This document shows positions 18,180 to 27,084 of a stretch of 64,000 nt of DNA, one piece after another. A program made the position numbers and the translations under genes. Within the stretch, counting starts at the first letter, position 1. Each line of letters starts with the position of its first letter. The notes below the pieces were generated by a model. It made no database searches. It saw only the letters and a list, made by a program, of their open reading frames with translations, and had not been told where the DNA came from. The DNA lies in NCBI RefSeq assembly GCF_029589435.1, contig NZ_JARRAG010000003.1, positions 62,001-126,000 on the forward strand. The letters run 5' to 3'. Source of the stretch: Paludisphaera mucosa (lineage in GTDB: Bacteria > Planctomycetota > Planctomycetia > Isosphaerales > Isosphaeraceae).

Positions 18180-18337
18180 GGTCGCGTCGAGGAGGAACGG
18201 TCCGATGGTGGACCGGGGCCCGGAGGAGTACGGCAGACTTCGGAGCAGCCTCGAAAGCTACACGCCGCAGGCGCTTTTGAAGCCGTGATCCCGTTGCAGG
18301 CCGGACGACGAGGAGTGAAACGGCCGATGTCGGGGCC

Positions 18338-19825
18338 TCACCGCCCGTTTCCCGGGGCGATCGCCAGGATGGCCGCGATGAGAGGGTCATAGGGGTCGGG
18401 CGGGCTCGTCGCGTCGTGCTCCCGCTCGGCGCGGATCGCCTCCAGGAGCGGGAGGGCCGCCGCGGCCGCCGGGCCGATCGACCTGAGGAGTTCGAGAACG
18501 GAGGCGGGGTAGTCGCGTTCCTCCTCGGGCTCGCGTCGACGCGCTTCGAGGTAGGCGATCAGGCGAGGGACCGCCGGCGCGGCCTCTGTCCCGAACGCGG
18601 CGAGGGTGCGGCAGATCCGCCCGTGCTCGCCGCCGTACGCCCAGTCCGGGTCGTATTCCTCGAACGTGTCGAACGCGTCCACCAGGGCGGGGACCGCCCG
18701 ATCGACGAACCTGCGGAAGTGCGAGAGGGCCCCGAGCGCGGCGCCGCGCTCGTGGACGGCCGCGTCGTAGAGGTCCTCGGGGAATCCCTCGGGGGCGAGC
18801 CATCGCGGGGGCCGGGGGGCGGCCCATTCCAGGATGCGGGCCAGGGCGTCCTCGCGGTCGCGGCCGACCGACGCCAGGGCTTCGAGCGCCCACACGTCCG
18901 GCGCGGGGCCGCGGGTCGCCGCCATCAGGAGGCCGACGGCCTCGTCGACGCGTCCCGCCAGCGGCGGCCCCGCGCAGGCCAGGCATCCCGCCGCGGCCGA
19001 CCGCACCGCGCCCGAGCGCGAGCCCAGACGCGACAGCAACGCGTCGACCACCTCCGGGTCGTCGCGGCCGATCGAGGCCAGGGCTGCGGCGGCGTCGAAT
19101 TCATAGGGTCGCGTCGTCGAGTCCAGTCGCGCGATGAGTCCCGGGGCGAAGTCCAGCGCCGCCGGCCCGATCCGTTCCAGCGCGTCCAGCGCTCCACGGC
19201 GGTTGCCCGACTCGTTGTCGAGCATCAGCCGGAGGCCCGGCCGGTCGGCCAGCAGGGCGACGTCGAGCGCGTCGAGCACGATGAGCGACGCGACGCCGGC
19301 CGGCGTTATCGACTCGGCGCCCTGGAAGATCGCCTCGTCGGCCTTCGTCCCGCGTTCCATGCTCGCGCAAAACCAGCGGCCGAGGCGTCTGGCGGCCTGA
19401 GTCCGCTCCTCGTCGTCGCCGGCGGCCGCCAGGCGGCCGACGAGCCGCTCGACGTACTTGTCCGAGTCGGCTTCGGAGTCGGCCCGGTCGCGCGACTCGC
19501 GGGCGCGGCGCATCCAGTCCTGATGGAGCGCCAGCCGGTACACGATCAGCCTGCGGACGAAATCCGTTCGGGGGAACCCCGACGCGTCGACGGCCTCGCG
19601 GACGGCCCCGGCGAACCGCTCGCGTTGGTCCGGCCGGCTCGCATGCTCTCCCCAGTCCAGGTCGCCCAGCTCCGTATGCGCATAAGGGACCCCGAACGAC
19701 ATGCCCTGGAGGACGTCGCCGGCCTTGAGCCGCGCCGGGGCGTCGTCGGCCACGAGGTCCAGCAGCCACGCCGACAGGGGCCGGCCTTCGCGATCGAACG
19801 AGAAGTCGGGACGGAGCTTCGCCAT
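18338..19825 (-). CDS. HEAT-repeat-like protein of unknown function
   Basis: 495 residues, from an ATG at 19825 with GAGG upstream. Residues ~200-330 and 410-490 hold degenerate helical repeats of HEAT type, for example ALDALERIGPAALDFAPGLI, AAAALASIGRDDPEVVDALL and LEALASVGRDREDALARIL. The N-terminal ~190 residues have no recognised domain. No signal peptide or membrane segment is seen. HEAT repeats bind other proteins. It is embedded between sugar genes but has no recognisable role in glycan synthesis; it follows the GT4 gene by 30 bases on the same strand but reads upstream of it. Confidence 0.75.
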   Translation of the reverse strand: MAKLRPDFSFDREGRPLSAWLLDLVADDAPARLKAGDVLQGMSFGVPYAHTELGDLDWGEHASRPDQRERFAGAVREAVDASGFPRTDFVRRLIVYRLALHQDWMRRARESRDRADSEADSDKYVERLVGRLAAAGDDEERTQAARRLGRWFCASMERGTKADEAIFQGAESITPAGVASLIVLDALDVALLADRPGLRLMLDNESGNRRGALDALERIGPAALDFAPGLIARLDSTTRPYEFDAAAALASIGRDDPEVVDALLSRLGSRSGAVRSAAAGCLACAGPPLAGRVDEAVGLLMAATRGPAPDVWALEALASVGRDREDALARILEWAAPRPPRWLAPEGFPEDLYDAAVHERGAALGALSHFRRFVDRAVPALVDAFDTFEEYDPDWAYGGEHGRICRTLAAFGTEAAPAVPRLIAYLEARRREPEEERDYPASVLELLRSIGPAAAAALPLLEAIRAEREHDATSPPDPYDPLIAAILAIAPGNGR

Positions 19826-19855
19826 GATCGAGCCTCGCCGGGGAATGCTGCGCTT

Positions 19856-21145
19856 TCAGCGTAGCAGTCGCGCGGGCTCGGGACGAGGCTCGCGGCCGAG
19901 GCTCTCATGGATCAGGTCGGCGAGCTTGCGGGCCTCGATGGCGACGTCGTGCCGCCGGGCGGCGCGCTCGGTGCCGCGGCGGCCCATGGCGTCGAGCTGC
20001 GCGGCGGGGGCCTCGACGACCTCGCGGAGCGCGGCGGCGAGGGCCTCGGCGGAGGAGGGGGGGACGAGCCAGCCGTTGACGCCGGGCTGGACCAGCTCGG
20101 GGATGCCGGCGACCCAGGTGCTCACGACCGGGCGTCCCAGCGCGAGCGCCTCCATCAGGACGACGGGGAGGCCTTCGGCGAAGCTGGGGAGGACCAGGGC
20201 GCGCGACTGCTGGATCAGGTCGCGGACCTCGGCGTTGCTCTTCCAGCCGGCCAGCCGGACGCGGTCGCGCAGGCCCAGGCGGTCGACCAGGGCCTCGATC
20301 TCGCCCAGGAGCGGGCCGCCGCCGACCAGCGTCAGCTCGAAGTCGACCCCTTCGGCCCTGAGCCGGCCGGCGGCCTCGACCAGGATCGGCAGGCCCTTCT
20401 GCTCGGCCATGCGGCCGACGCAGACCAGCCGACGCGCCTCGGGGACCGCGACGTGCTCGGCCTTTAGGAACATCGGGTCCAGCCCGCAATGGACGACGCG
20501 GATCTTCGGCCACTGGTCGTAGGCGGCCCAGCGGCAGAGCTGGCTGCGGCCGTACTCGCTGACGGCGACGGCGAACGCCGAGCTCGCGACCTTGACGTCG
20601 AGCCCCAACGCCAGGGGCCGGTCGAACTCCTCGGGGCCGTGGGTCGTGAAGCTGAACGGCGGCCCGCCGAGCGTGCGGGTGAGCAGGGCGACCGTGGCGC
20701 CGTTGGTGCCGTAGTGGGCGTGGACGTGGTCGGTCGCCGCCTCGCGGTGCCAGTCGAGCAGGACGCAGGCCTCCGCCAGGTAGATCGCGTGCCGCAGGAC
20801 GCCCTGGCCCGACGCCGAGCCGCGACGGCCCAGCTGGATCGCCTGCTTCAGGCCCCGCAGGAAAAGCCCCGGCCGCGTCGCCGCCGTCTTGAGGAGCGCC
20901 TTCGCCAGGCCGAGGGCCCCGACTTCGAGGACGGCCCGAGTTTTAAGGTCCTCGGCCAGGTCGTCGGGGTCGACGAGCGGCGTCGCCCAGCGCCGGAGCG
21001 TCAGGCGGTCGACGACGGCCCCCTGCGCCTCGACCTCCAGCAGCTCGCGGCGGATGAAGCTGGCGCTGGTCATCGGGTAGGTGTTGACGAGGTAGGCGAT
21101 CCGCAGGGGGGGGGCGGCGGCTTCGTCGGCGACTGGGGCGTTCAC
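19856..21145 (-). CDS. Glycosyltransferase family 4 protein
   Basis: A GT-B retaining glycosyltransferase of 429 residues. The N-terminal domain opens with RIAYLVNTYPMTSASFIRREL, as in colanic-acid-type GT4 enzymes, and a HAHYGTNGA segment lies near 140. The C-terminal domain has VCVGRMAEQKGL near 235 and the EX7E motif in SFAEGLPVVLMEALALG near 320. It uses a GTG start at 21145, four bases after the gmhB stop, so it is the last gene of the kinase-exosortase operon. The specificity is unknown. Confidence 0.9.
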   Translation of the reverse strand: MNAPVADEAAAPPLRIAYLVNTYPMTSASFIRRELLEVEAQGAVVDRLTLRRWATPLVDPDDLAEDLKTRAVLEVGALGLAKALLKTAATRPGLFLRGLKQAIQLGRRGSASGQGVLRHAIYLAEACVLLDWHREAATDHVHAHYGTNGATVALLTRTLGGPPFSFTTHGPEEFDRPLALGLDVKVASSAFAVAVSEYGRSQLCRWAAYDQWPKIRVVHCGLDPMFLKAEHVAVPEARRLVCVGRMAEQKGLPILVEAAGRLRAEGVDFELTLVGGGPLLGEIEALVDRLGLRDRVRLAGWKSNAEVRDLIQQSRALVLPSFAEGLPVVLMEALALGRPVVSTWVAGIPELVQPGVNGWLVPPSSAEALAAALREVVEAPAAQLDAMGRRGTERAARRHDVAIEARKLADLIHESLGREPRPEPARLLR

Positions 21146-21149
21146 GACG

Positions 21150-21755
21150 TCAGGGGGTCTCCGAGGGGGCGAGGCGCTCGTCGAGGATCAGCTCGGCGGC
21201 GGCGGCGAGGTCGGCGGCGGCGAAGACCCGGCCGTCCTGGGCGGGCGTCGGCAGCCCGTCGAGCGTGTCGTTCGAGCCGACGAGGATGCTGCGGCAGCCG
21301 GCGTGCAGTCCGGCGAGGACGTCGCTGACCCGGTCGCCGACCATCCACGACGCGGGCAGGTCCAGCTCCAACTCCTCGGCCGCGCGCAGGAGCATCCCGG
21401 GGGCCGGCTTGCGGTCGGGGTGCTCGACCGCCGTCCGGTCGTCGCTGCGGGGGGCGTGGGTGCAGTAGTAGATCGCGTCGAGCGTCGCGCCGTCGGCGGC
21501 GAGCAGGCGTTCCAGCTCGTCGTGGATCGTGCGGAGACGCTCCTCGGTGATCAGGCCCCGGCCCACGGCCGACTGGTTGGTCGCGAGCACCAGCGCGTAG
21601 CCGGCCCGGCGGAGAGCGGCCAGGGCCGTCGCCGCGCCGGCGAGGACTCGCAGGCCGGCGGGGTCGGCGAGGTAGGGGACGTCGACGATCAGCGTGTCGT
21701 CGCGGTCGAGGAAGACGGCGGGCCTGCGGGCCGGGGCGGGGGGCTCAGCGTTCAC
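21150..21755 (-). CDS. gmhB: D,D-heptose 1,7-bisphosphate phosphatase (HAD family)
   Basis: Removes the 7-phosphate of heptose 1,7-bisphosphate between the two HldE steps. The 201-residue protein shows HAD motif I as FLDRDDTLIVD near residue 15, motif II in VLATNQSAVGRG near 57, the GmhB-type CTHAPRSDD stretch near 98 (where zinc-binding Cys/His usually sit) and motif IV in WMVGDRVSDVLAG near 137. It begins with GTG at 21755, overlapping the end of the WecG/TagA gene by 11 bases. A related role (GDP-heptose or histidinol phosphatase) is less likely given hldE in the same locus. Confidence 0.88.
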   Translation of the reverse strand: MNAEPPAPARRPAVFLDRDDTLIVDVPYLADPAGLRVLAGAATALAALRRAGYALVLATNQSAVGRGLITEERLRTIHDELERLLAADGATLDAIYYCTHAPRSDDRTAVEHPDRKPAPGMLLRAAEELELDLPASWMVGDRVSDVLAGLHAGCRSILVGSNDTLDGLPTPAQDGRVFAAADLAAAAELILDERLAPSETP

Positions 21756-22569
21756 GGGCGGAGGCCTCGTGCGGCGTCGCGGCGGAGGCCGCCGCCGGGG
21801 GGCGCGGTGCGGGGCCGAGGTCGGGGCCGCGACGGGCTTCCCGGAGCCGCATCCGGCCCAGGAAGGCGGCGTTCCGCGCGTACCGCGTCGCCAGCCGGCG
21901 GGGCTCCTGCAAGAGCCGGAAGAGCCATTCCAGGCCGGTCTTCTGCATCCAACGGGGGGCTCGGGCGAACCGACCGGCCGCGAACTCCAGCGAGGCGCCC
22001 ACCTGCACGGCGACCGGGACGCCGAGCCTGGTCAGGTTCTCGGAGATCCAGCGCTCGCCCTTGGGCTGGCCGAAGGCGACGAACAGGATGTCGGGCCGGG
22101 CCGCGCGGATGCGACTCAGCAGCGCCTCATGCTCCTCGTCCGAGAGCTTGCGGAAGGGGGGGCACTCGGTGCCGACGACCTGGAGGCCGGAATAGCGGGC
22201 GGTGAGCTTGGCGGCGGCCTCGTCGGCGACCCCTTCGGGGGCCCCCAGGAAGAACATCCGCCGGCCCTTGCGGGCCGCCAGGTCGCACAGGTGGAAGATC
22301 AGGTCGGAGCCGGCGACCCGCTCGGGCAGCGGCCGCGGCCGCCCCCGCGCGGCCCGGACGATCGGCGCGCCGTCGGCGAGCACGAAGGCGGCGGCGCGGT
22401 TGATCGGGTCCAGGTCGGGATGCTGATGGGTAAGCATCACGTAATGCAGGTTGGCCGTGATGAAATACGACGGCCTCCCGTCCTCGATCAGGGCGTCGAT
22501 CGCGGCGACGGTCTCGTCGAGCGTCATGGGCGCGAAGGGGACGCCCCAGACCCAGACGGGATCGGTCAC
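21745..22569 (-). CDS. WecG/TagA/CpsF-family glycosyltransferase (GT26)
   Basis: A membrane-associated GT of 274 residues that adds the second sugar (ManNAc-type in known cases) to a lipid-linked primer. Motifs are NLHYVMLTHQHPDL near 41, the DGAPIVRAAR region near 70, RVAGSDL, FFLGAPEGVA and the C-terminal VGASLEFAAGRFARAPRWMQKTGLEWLFRL block. The start GTG at 22569 overlaps the exosortase stop as GTGA, so the two are translationally coupled. The last ~25 residues are Ala/Pro-rich. Pairing with the sugar transferase at 3807 gives priming and second-sugar steps of one pathway (inference). Confidence 0.92.
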   Translation of the reverse strand: MTDPVWVWGVPFAPMTLDETVAAIDALIEDGRPSYFITANLHYVMLTHQHPDLDPINRAAAFVLADGAPIVRAARGRPRPLPERVAGSDLIFHLCDLAARKGRRMFFLGAPEGVADEAAAKLTARYSGLQVVGTECPPFRKLSDEEHEALLSRIRAARPDILFVAFGQPKGERWISENLTRLGVPVAVQVGASLEFAAGRFARAPRWMQKTGLEWLFRLLQEPRRLATRYARNAAFLGRMRLREARRGPDLGPAPRPPAAASAATPHEASARER

Positions 22570-23549
22570 GACGACCTCTGGGTCGCGCGCAGGCCGATCG
22601 GGCGGGCGGCGGCCGCCGCCTCCGCCTCGGCGTCGTCGAACAGCCAGGACAGGATCGCGACTTCCAGGCCCACCAGCAGCAGGGCCAGGGGCATCATCAG
22701 GAAGCCCGCCCAGTCGTGGGAACGCTCGCGGGCCAGCTCGCCTTCCATCAGGTAGTAGCACCAGCCCGTGCCCACGATCCGGGCCATGTTGCTGACCAGC
22801 GCGATCGGCAGCGCGCTCAGCAGCACGACGATCCGCTTCCAGATCGGCATCGGCACGAGGATGACGGTCGCCGTCACGGTGGCGGCCAGAGTCATCAGCA
22901 TCGAGAGGCCGTTGCACGCCATGGCCACCTCGAGCTGCTGCGGGCCCCGCGGCGTGCTCAGGTTGATCACGTTGCCCGCGGGCACGACCCAGAGGCCGGT
23001 GAGCTGCATCACGAAGCAGCTGCCGGCGGTGGCGATCTGCTGCAGCGGCAGGGCGACCAGCCTGTTGATCACCGGCGGCAGGGGGAGCATGAACACCAGG
23101 AAGCCGATCGCCGGCCAGGCCCGCGAGAGCAGGGCGCCCCCCCCCAGGGCGTAGACGATGCAGGCCGCCGTCGGGATCAACGTCGCGTTCTCGACCCACG
23201 ACATCCCCCGTTCGTAGGCGAACGCCCGCAGCACCAGCATCCCGGCCAGCAGGGCCCAGGTCCGCCAGGAGGTGGCCGGCTCCGTCCAGGTGTAGGGCCG
23301 ATCGGCGATCCGCCGCCAGAGGATCACGGCGGCGATCGGGATGACCAGGAAGCCGTGCGAGTAGTTGGGCTCGGTGTCCCAGATCGTGGCCAGCGACATG
23401 ATGTTCGGGGCGTAGGCGAACGTCAGCAACGCCGCGCCCACGAGGGCCGAGGGGAGCCAGGGCAGGTCGCGGAGCCGGTCCAGGACCGAGGGCCGGCCGG
23501 CGGATCCGCCCTGATCGGCCGGGGGGTGGTACGCGGGGATTTGAGACAA
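22566..23549 (-). CDS. Exosortase (EpsH/XrtA-like transpeptidase)
   Basis: A polytopic membrane protein of 327 residues, thought to cleave PEP-CTERM tails and move proteins to the cell surface. About eight hydrophobic segments are visible. The family N-terminal motif YSHGFLVIP starts near residue 63. The catalytic trio is present: Cys212 in AMACNGLSML, Arg257 in SNMARIVG and His278 in SHDWAGF. The only start available near the N-terminus is TTG at 23549 with a poor ribosome-binding site, so the exact start is uncertain. It lies between the tyrosine autokinase gene and the WecG/TagA gene. EpsI is encoded separately at 27085 on the same strand. Which exosortase subtype it is cannot be decided by eye. 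Confidence 0.92.
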   Translation of the reverse strand: MSQIPAYHPPADQGGSAGRPSVLDRLRDLPWLPSALVGAALLTFAYAPNIMSLATIWDTEPNYSHGFLVIPIAAVILWRRIADRPYTWTEPATSWRTWALLAGMLVLRAFAYERGMSWVENATLIPTAACIVYALGGGALLSRAWPAIGFLVFMLPLPPVINRLVALPLQQIATAGSCFVMQLTGLWVVPAGNVINLSTPRGPQQLEVAMACNGLSMLMTLAATVTATVILVPMPIWKRIVVLLSALPIALVSNMARIVGTGWCYYLMEGELARERSHDWAGFLMMPLALLLVGLEVAILSWLFDDAEAEAAAAARPIGLRATQRSS

Positions 23550-23671
23550 GGATGAAGCCCTTGAGCCGTGGTCGGGAGGGGTGGTCCGGGCCGCCGAGGG
23601 CCGCCGCCGACGGATTCGGCGGCGCGGCCCTCATGAGAAGAACGAAGTTCGCCGAAGCCGCGGGTCCCGCG

Positions 23672-23707
23672 TCGATCCGGCTCAGCCGGTCGATCCGGCT
23701 CAGCCGG
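23672..23707. repeat. 18-bp perfect tandem duplication at the autokinase stop
   Basis: Positions 23672-23689 are repeated exactly at 23690-23707. The second copy contains the last codons and the stop of the tyrosine autokinase gene; the first lies just downstream of the stop. It looks like a slippage duplication in the 3' flank. Confidence 0.8.
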
Positions 23708-26120
23708 CGGACGTCGCGTCGGCCGGCCGCTCCTGGTCGGCCGCCGCGCCCGTCGGCTGGCGGCTGTAGGTGTAGCGGCCGTAGTACGAATCCGACGTCC
23801 GCATCCCGTTGATCACCGTGCCCAACACGGGGATCCCGGCGAGGTCGAGCTGGCGGCGGGCCCGTTCGACCTGGGGGGCGCGGCTGACGTCGTAGCGCGA
23901 GGCCAGCACGACGCCGTCGGTCCAGCGGCCCATGATCAGGGCGTCGGGGACCGGCAGGATCGGCGGCGAGTCGATGATGATCAGGTCGTAGAGCTGCCGG
24001 AGCCGGGCGATCAGCATGCCGAAGGCCCGGCCCTGGAAGATCCGGCTGGTGTCGGAGACCGCGGTCCCGGCGCTGAGGAGGTGGAAGGTCCCCCCCTGGA
24101 CGGGGATCACCACGTCCTCGACGTTGAGGTCTTCGTTGGTCAGGACGTCGCTGAGCCCCCGGCCCTCGGGGATGTCGAGCAGCGGGCAGAGCGCGCCCCG
24201 CCGCAGGTCGGCGTCGATCAGCAGGGTCGTGTGACCGGAGTGGCCGCAGCGGGCCGCGAGCTGGGCGGCCAGCGTCGTCTTGCCCTCGCTTCCGACGGCG
24301 CTGCTGATCAGCACGCAGCGGCCCAGGCCGACCTCGGGGTGGTCGCCGCAGACGGCGAACCGCAGGTGGTCCAGCCGCTGGATGAAGCGGTCGATCTGGT
24401 CGTCCTCGCCGGGAGCCCCCAGCCGCCGCTGCGACCGGGCCATCGGGATCGGCGGCAGCGAGTAGACCTCGGACTGGACGCGCGACGACAGCGCGTCGGG
24501 GTCGCCGACCCGCTCCGCCCGGATCTCCAGGAGCGAGAAGACCCCCAGCAGCAGGAGCATCAAGACCAGGGGCGCGGCCGCCATCAGCTTGACCCGCTTG
24601 CCGTCCGACGCCAGCCTCGGCACCGCGGCCCGGTCGGTCACCTCGACCCGGATCGCGTCCTTCCCGGTCACGAAGTCCAGGTCCTGGAGCTTGCGACGGA
24701 CGATGGCCTGGTCGTTCGTCATGCTGTCGATCTCGGCCTGCAGGAACTGGGCCTTGTACGTGTCGGAATTCGACCGCTGGGTCTCGATCTGGGCCTCGTT
24801 CAGGACGGCGAGGATGGCCGCCTGGTCGTGCTCCAGCTGCGCCACCTCGGCCTTGAGTTCCTGGACGTTCCGCGGAGCGCCGGCCGCCTTCGGGGCCTCG
24901 GCGAGGTTCGACGGGCCGCCTTCGAGGATCCGCCCGCGGATCTCGTGGTAGCGCTCCTCCCAGAACTCGTCGATGCGGGCCTGGATGCCCGCCACGGCGT
25001 CGCGATGGGCCCGTCGCGCGGGATCGCTGCCCTTGCGCGCGCCCTTCTCGACGTGATCCAGCCGCTGCTTCATGTCCCTCTTCTGCTCGTACAGCTCGGC
25101 GATCGCCGGGTCGCTGAGGAACTCGGCCTTGATCCGCGACTCCAGCTCCGCCCCCGACGGCACGGCCCCCTCGGCGGCGACGTCCGCGATCTCGTCGGCG
25201 TTCTGGAAGTCCCCCGTCCGCTGCGACAGCTCGGCCTTGGCCTTGAACAACGCTACGCGGGTCTCCAGGAGCCGGTCCTTGTACTTCCGGAATTGTTCGA
25301 ACGAGACGTCGTTGATGGACTGCGCGGCCGGGGGCTCGTCCCCGAACGCCTTCTTCGTCGCCGACGCGGCCTTCTCGGTCTCCGTCGAGCTGCTGTTGAG
25401 GTTCTTGAGGGTGATCGTGCCCTTGTCCATGAGCGCGTTGAGTTCGTCCGTCTTGCCCCTCTTTTCTTTCGCCGTATCGTCGAGGTACTGCTGGAGTTTC
25501 TTCCTCAGGAGGACGTTCGACCCCTCCTGATAGGTCTTGTAGGACTCCATGTAGGCGTTCACCACGGCGTTGACCAGGGCCGCGGCTTCCACGGGATCGG
25601 TCGAGTCCAGCGCGACGCGCACGTAGTCGGTGTTCTTCTCGTTCTGGATCGAGAGCTTGGCCTTGAGGGCGGACACCGCCGAGGGGTTGTCCTTGAGGAA
25701 CGGGAGGTCGGCGACGGTCGGGTCGCCGAGGGCCGCGCTCAGGACCGAGTCGGTCTTGATGTGCTGGATCTCGGTCTCGATGTTGCGGTCGACGACCTTG
25801 AGCGTGGTCCCGCTGCCGAACAGGTCGGGATGATTCGACTGGATCCGGATGACGCTGTAGGCGTTGTACGTCGGCCGGATCTGGCTGTAGATCAGGTAGA
25901 CCGCGGGGAGCGAGGTGATCAGCCAGAGCCCGAGGATCTTCCACCAGTTCCGCATCAACCCCCGGAGGATGCTGACCGGGTTGACCTGCATCGTGGGCGC
26001 CGGCGCCGCCAGCTCGCGCGGGACCCCCACGACGGCCGCCGCGGTCCGGACCGGCATCGAGTACGAAGGCGAGGGCGACCGAGCCGGCAATGTCGAATCG
26101 TGCCTGTCGGAAGTGTCCAT
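23700..26120 (-). CDS. Polysaccharide chain-length regulator / tyrosine autokinase (Wzz-Wzc type)
   Basis: An inner-membrane co-polymerase and BY-kinase of 806 residues that controls glycan length and export. The Wzz domain has TM1 near 60-78, a long periplasmic coiled-coil region (~80-510) and TM2 near 515-535. The cytoplasmic kinase has Walker A SAVGSEGKTT near 607-616, Walker A' LLIDADLRR near 635 and Walker B LIIIDSPP near 714. A short C-terminal Tyr cluster (YYGRYTY, near 779) is the likely autophosphorylation site, poorer in Tyr than in E. coli Wzc. It is the first gene of a minus-strand operon with exosortase, WecG, GmhB and GT4, a known pairing for exosortase-linked polysaccharide loci. 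Confidence 0.93.
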   Translation of the reverse strand: MDTSDRHDSTLPARSPSPSYSMPVRTAAAVVGVPRELAAPAPTMQVNPVSILRGLMRNWWKILGLWLITSLPAVYLIYSQIRPTYNAYSVIRIQSNHPDLFGSGTTLKVVDRNIETEIQHIKTDSVLSAALGDPTVADLPFLKDNPSAVSALKAKLSIQNEKNTDYVRVALDSTDPVEAAALVNAVVNAYMESYKTYQEGSNVLLRKKLQQYLDDTAKEKRGKTDELNALMDKGTITLKNLNSSSTETEKAASATKKAFGDEPPAAQSINDVSFEQFRKYKDRLLETRVALFKAKAELSQRTGDFQNADEIADVAAEGAVPSGAELESRIKAEFLSDPAIAELYEQKRDMKQRLDHVEKGARKGSDPARRAHRDAVAGIQARIDEFWEERYHEIRGRILEGGPSNLAEAPKAAGAPRNVQELKAEVAQLEHDQAAILAVLNEAQIETQRSNSDTYKAQFLQAEIDSMTNDQAIVRRKLQDLDFVTGKDAIRVEVTDRAAVPRLASDGKRVKLMAAAPLVLMLLLLGVFSLLEIRAERVGDPDALSSRVQSEVYSLPPIPMARSQRRLGAPGEDDQIDRFIQRLDHLRFAVCGDHPEVGLGRCVLISSAVGSEGKTTLAAQLAARCGHSGHTTLLIDADLRRGALCPLLDIPEGRGLSDVLTNEDLNVEDVVIPVQGGTFHLLSAGTAVSDTSRIFQGRAFGMLIARLRQLYDLIIIDSPPILPVPDALIMGRWTDGVVLASRYDVSRAPQVERARRQLDLAGIPVLGTVINGMRTSDSYYGRYTYSRQPTGAAADQERPADATSAG

Positions 26121-26299
26121 CGGGTGGTACTCAAAGGTGGTGGGATCGCGATCGGACCGCGTTCGACTCCGCCTCCCCGCCCGCGCGCCTGGGCGCCTGG
26201 GCGGGCCGGAAGGAGATCGCCTTGCGGGCCCTCGGCCCGCCCGATCGCCGCGGCGAGGCCGTGGAAGCCCGTCGACCGGGGGCCGTCTCTCTACGAGAA

Positions 26300-26329
26300 A
26301 CTGTAAACCAAGACGTTCAAAGCCGTCAA
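26300..26329 (-). promoter_or_regulatory. Sigma70-type promoter of the autokinase-exosortase operon
   Basis: Read on the minus strand: TTGACG (26329-26324), an 18-base spacer, then TACAGT (26305-26300). It is nearly the same as the element at 4704-4732. The start would lie near 26293, about 170 bases before the ATG at 26120. Confidence 0.5.
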
Positions 26330-26804
26330 ACGAAATCCCTTAAGCGATTGAATGCATGAGACTTGTCGCGGATCGAAAGGCGATTCGAGCGGGCGTTGGC
26401 GTCGACTTCAAGATTCGTTGAGACCGACCCACGCACGTGGAGTTTTCCAGTTTTTCTAACTTACCTATATAGCTCAGATTTTTTTCGCCGGTGGAATTCG
26501 GCCTCCCGGCTTTCTATGATTACGGATAGAACGAACAGCGTGTCAGGAGTGTCTTTCATCTTGGATGCATCCTTGAAACGCGGCCGGACACGGCTCCTTA
26601 CCGGTGTTGACGAACGCATCGCGGAGGGGTGACGCCGACTGCGGATTTCGGAGGAGTTTCCCGGCGGAAATCCCGATCGATTCGACGGAAGCCTTTCGTG
26701 CATGGCGGGCCGTCGGGGGATCTCCGCAGGGTCGGGCGTCCGAGGCGATGCCGGATCCGCGGCTCGACGAAGCCCGGAACACCCCAGAGAAAAGGAGCGA
26801 CGAC
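26330..26804. other. A+T-richer divergent regulatory gap
   Basis: About 475 bases upstream of the small membrane gene. It contains an A+T-rich core around 26440-26490, with TTTTCC (26443-26448), 17 bases, then TATATA (26466-26471) on the + strand, a weak promoter candidate for the downstream gene. Short ORFs across it lack ribosome-binding sites. Confidence 0.4.
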
Positions 26805-27050
26805 ATGATCGCTCAGATCCTGTCGACGACCCGTCGAGAGGCCCTGCCCGCGTCCCGATCCGCGGGCGACGAGCCTTCACGCGGGGCCGAGGTCGGGGTG
26901 CGTTGCGCCCGGGTCGCTTTGGCGTTCGCCCTGCTTCCGGCCCTGGCGACGATGTTGCTGGTCGGCGGGGTCGGCTTGATCGCGGTCGGGCTGGCGACGA
27001 CCCTCGCCCGCTCGGTCGACGCCGCGACGGCCTATCGGGAAGGCTCCTGA
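26805..27050 (+). CDS. Small membrane protein of unknown function
   Basis: 81 residues, from an ATG at 26805 preceded by an AAAGGAG ribosome-binding site seven bases upstream, one of the best sites in the window. The first ~35 residues are polar with an Arg/Glu-rich character. A long hydrophobic stretch follows from about residue 38 to 68 (LAFALLPALATMLLVGGVGLIAVGLATTLA), split here into LAFALLPALATMLLV and GGVGLIAVGLATTLA, enough for one or two membrane spans, then a short polar tail. It sits between the autokinase operon and epsI, divergent to the former and convergent to the latter. No family is recognised. A role with the exosortase or polymer export is a guess from position. Confidence 0.65.
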   Translation: MIAQILSTTRREALPASRSAGDEPSRGAEVGVRCARVALAFALLPALATMLLVGGVGLIAVGLATTLARSVDAATAYREGS

Positions 27051-27084
27051 GCCCGGCGTCGCGGCGAGATCGGGGCCGCCGGCC

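Noticed and set aside
21745-25944. A 1399-codon minus-strand frame joining WecG/TagA with the off-frame autokinase region
   Set aside because: Only the last 274 codons have WecG motifs; the rest is a shadow of the autokinase and exosortase frames. The real start is the GTG at 22569.
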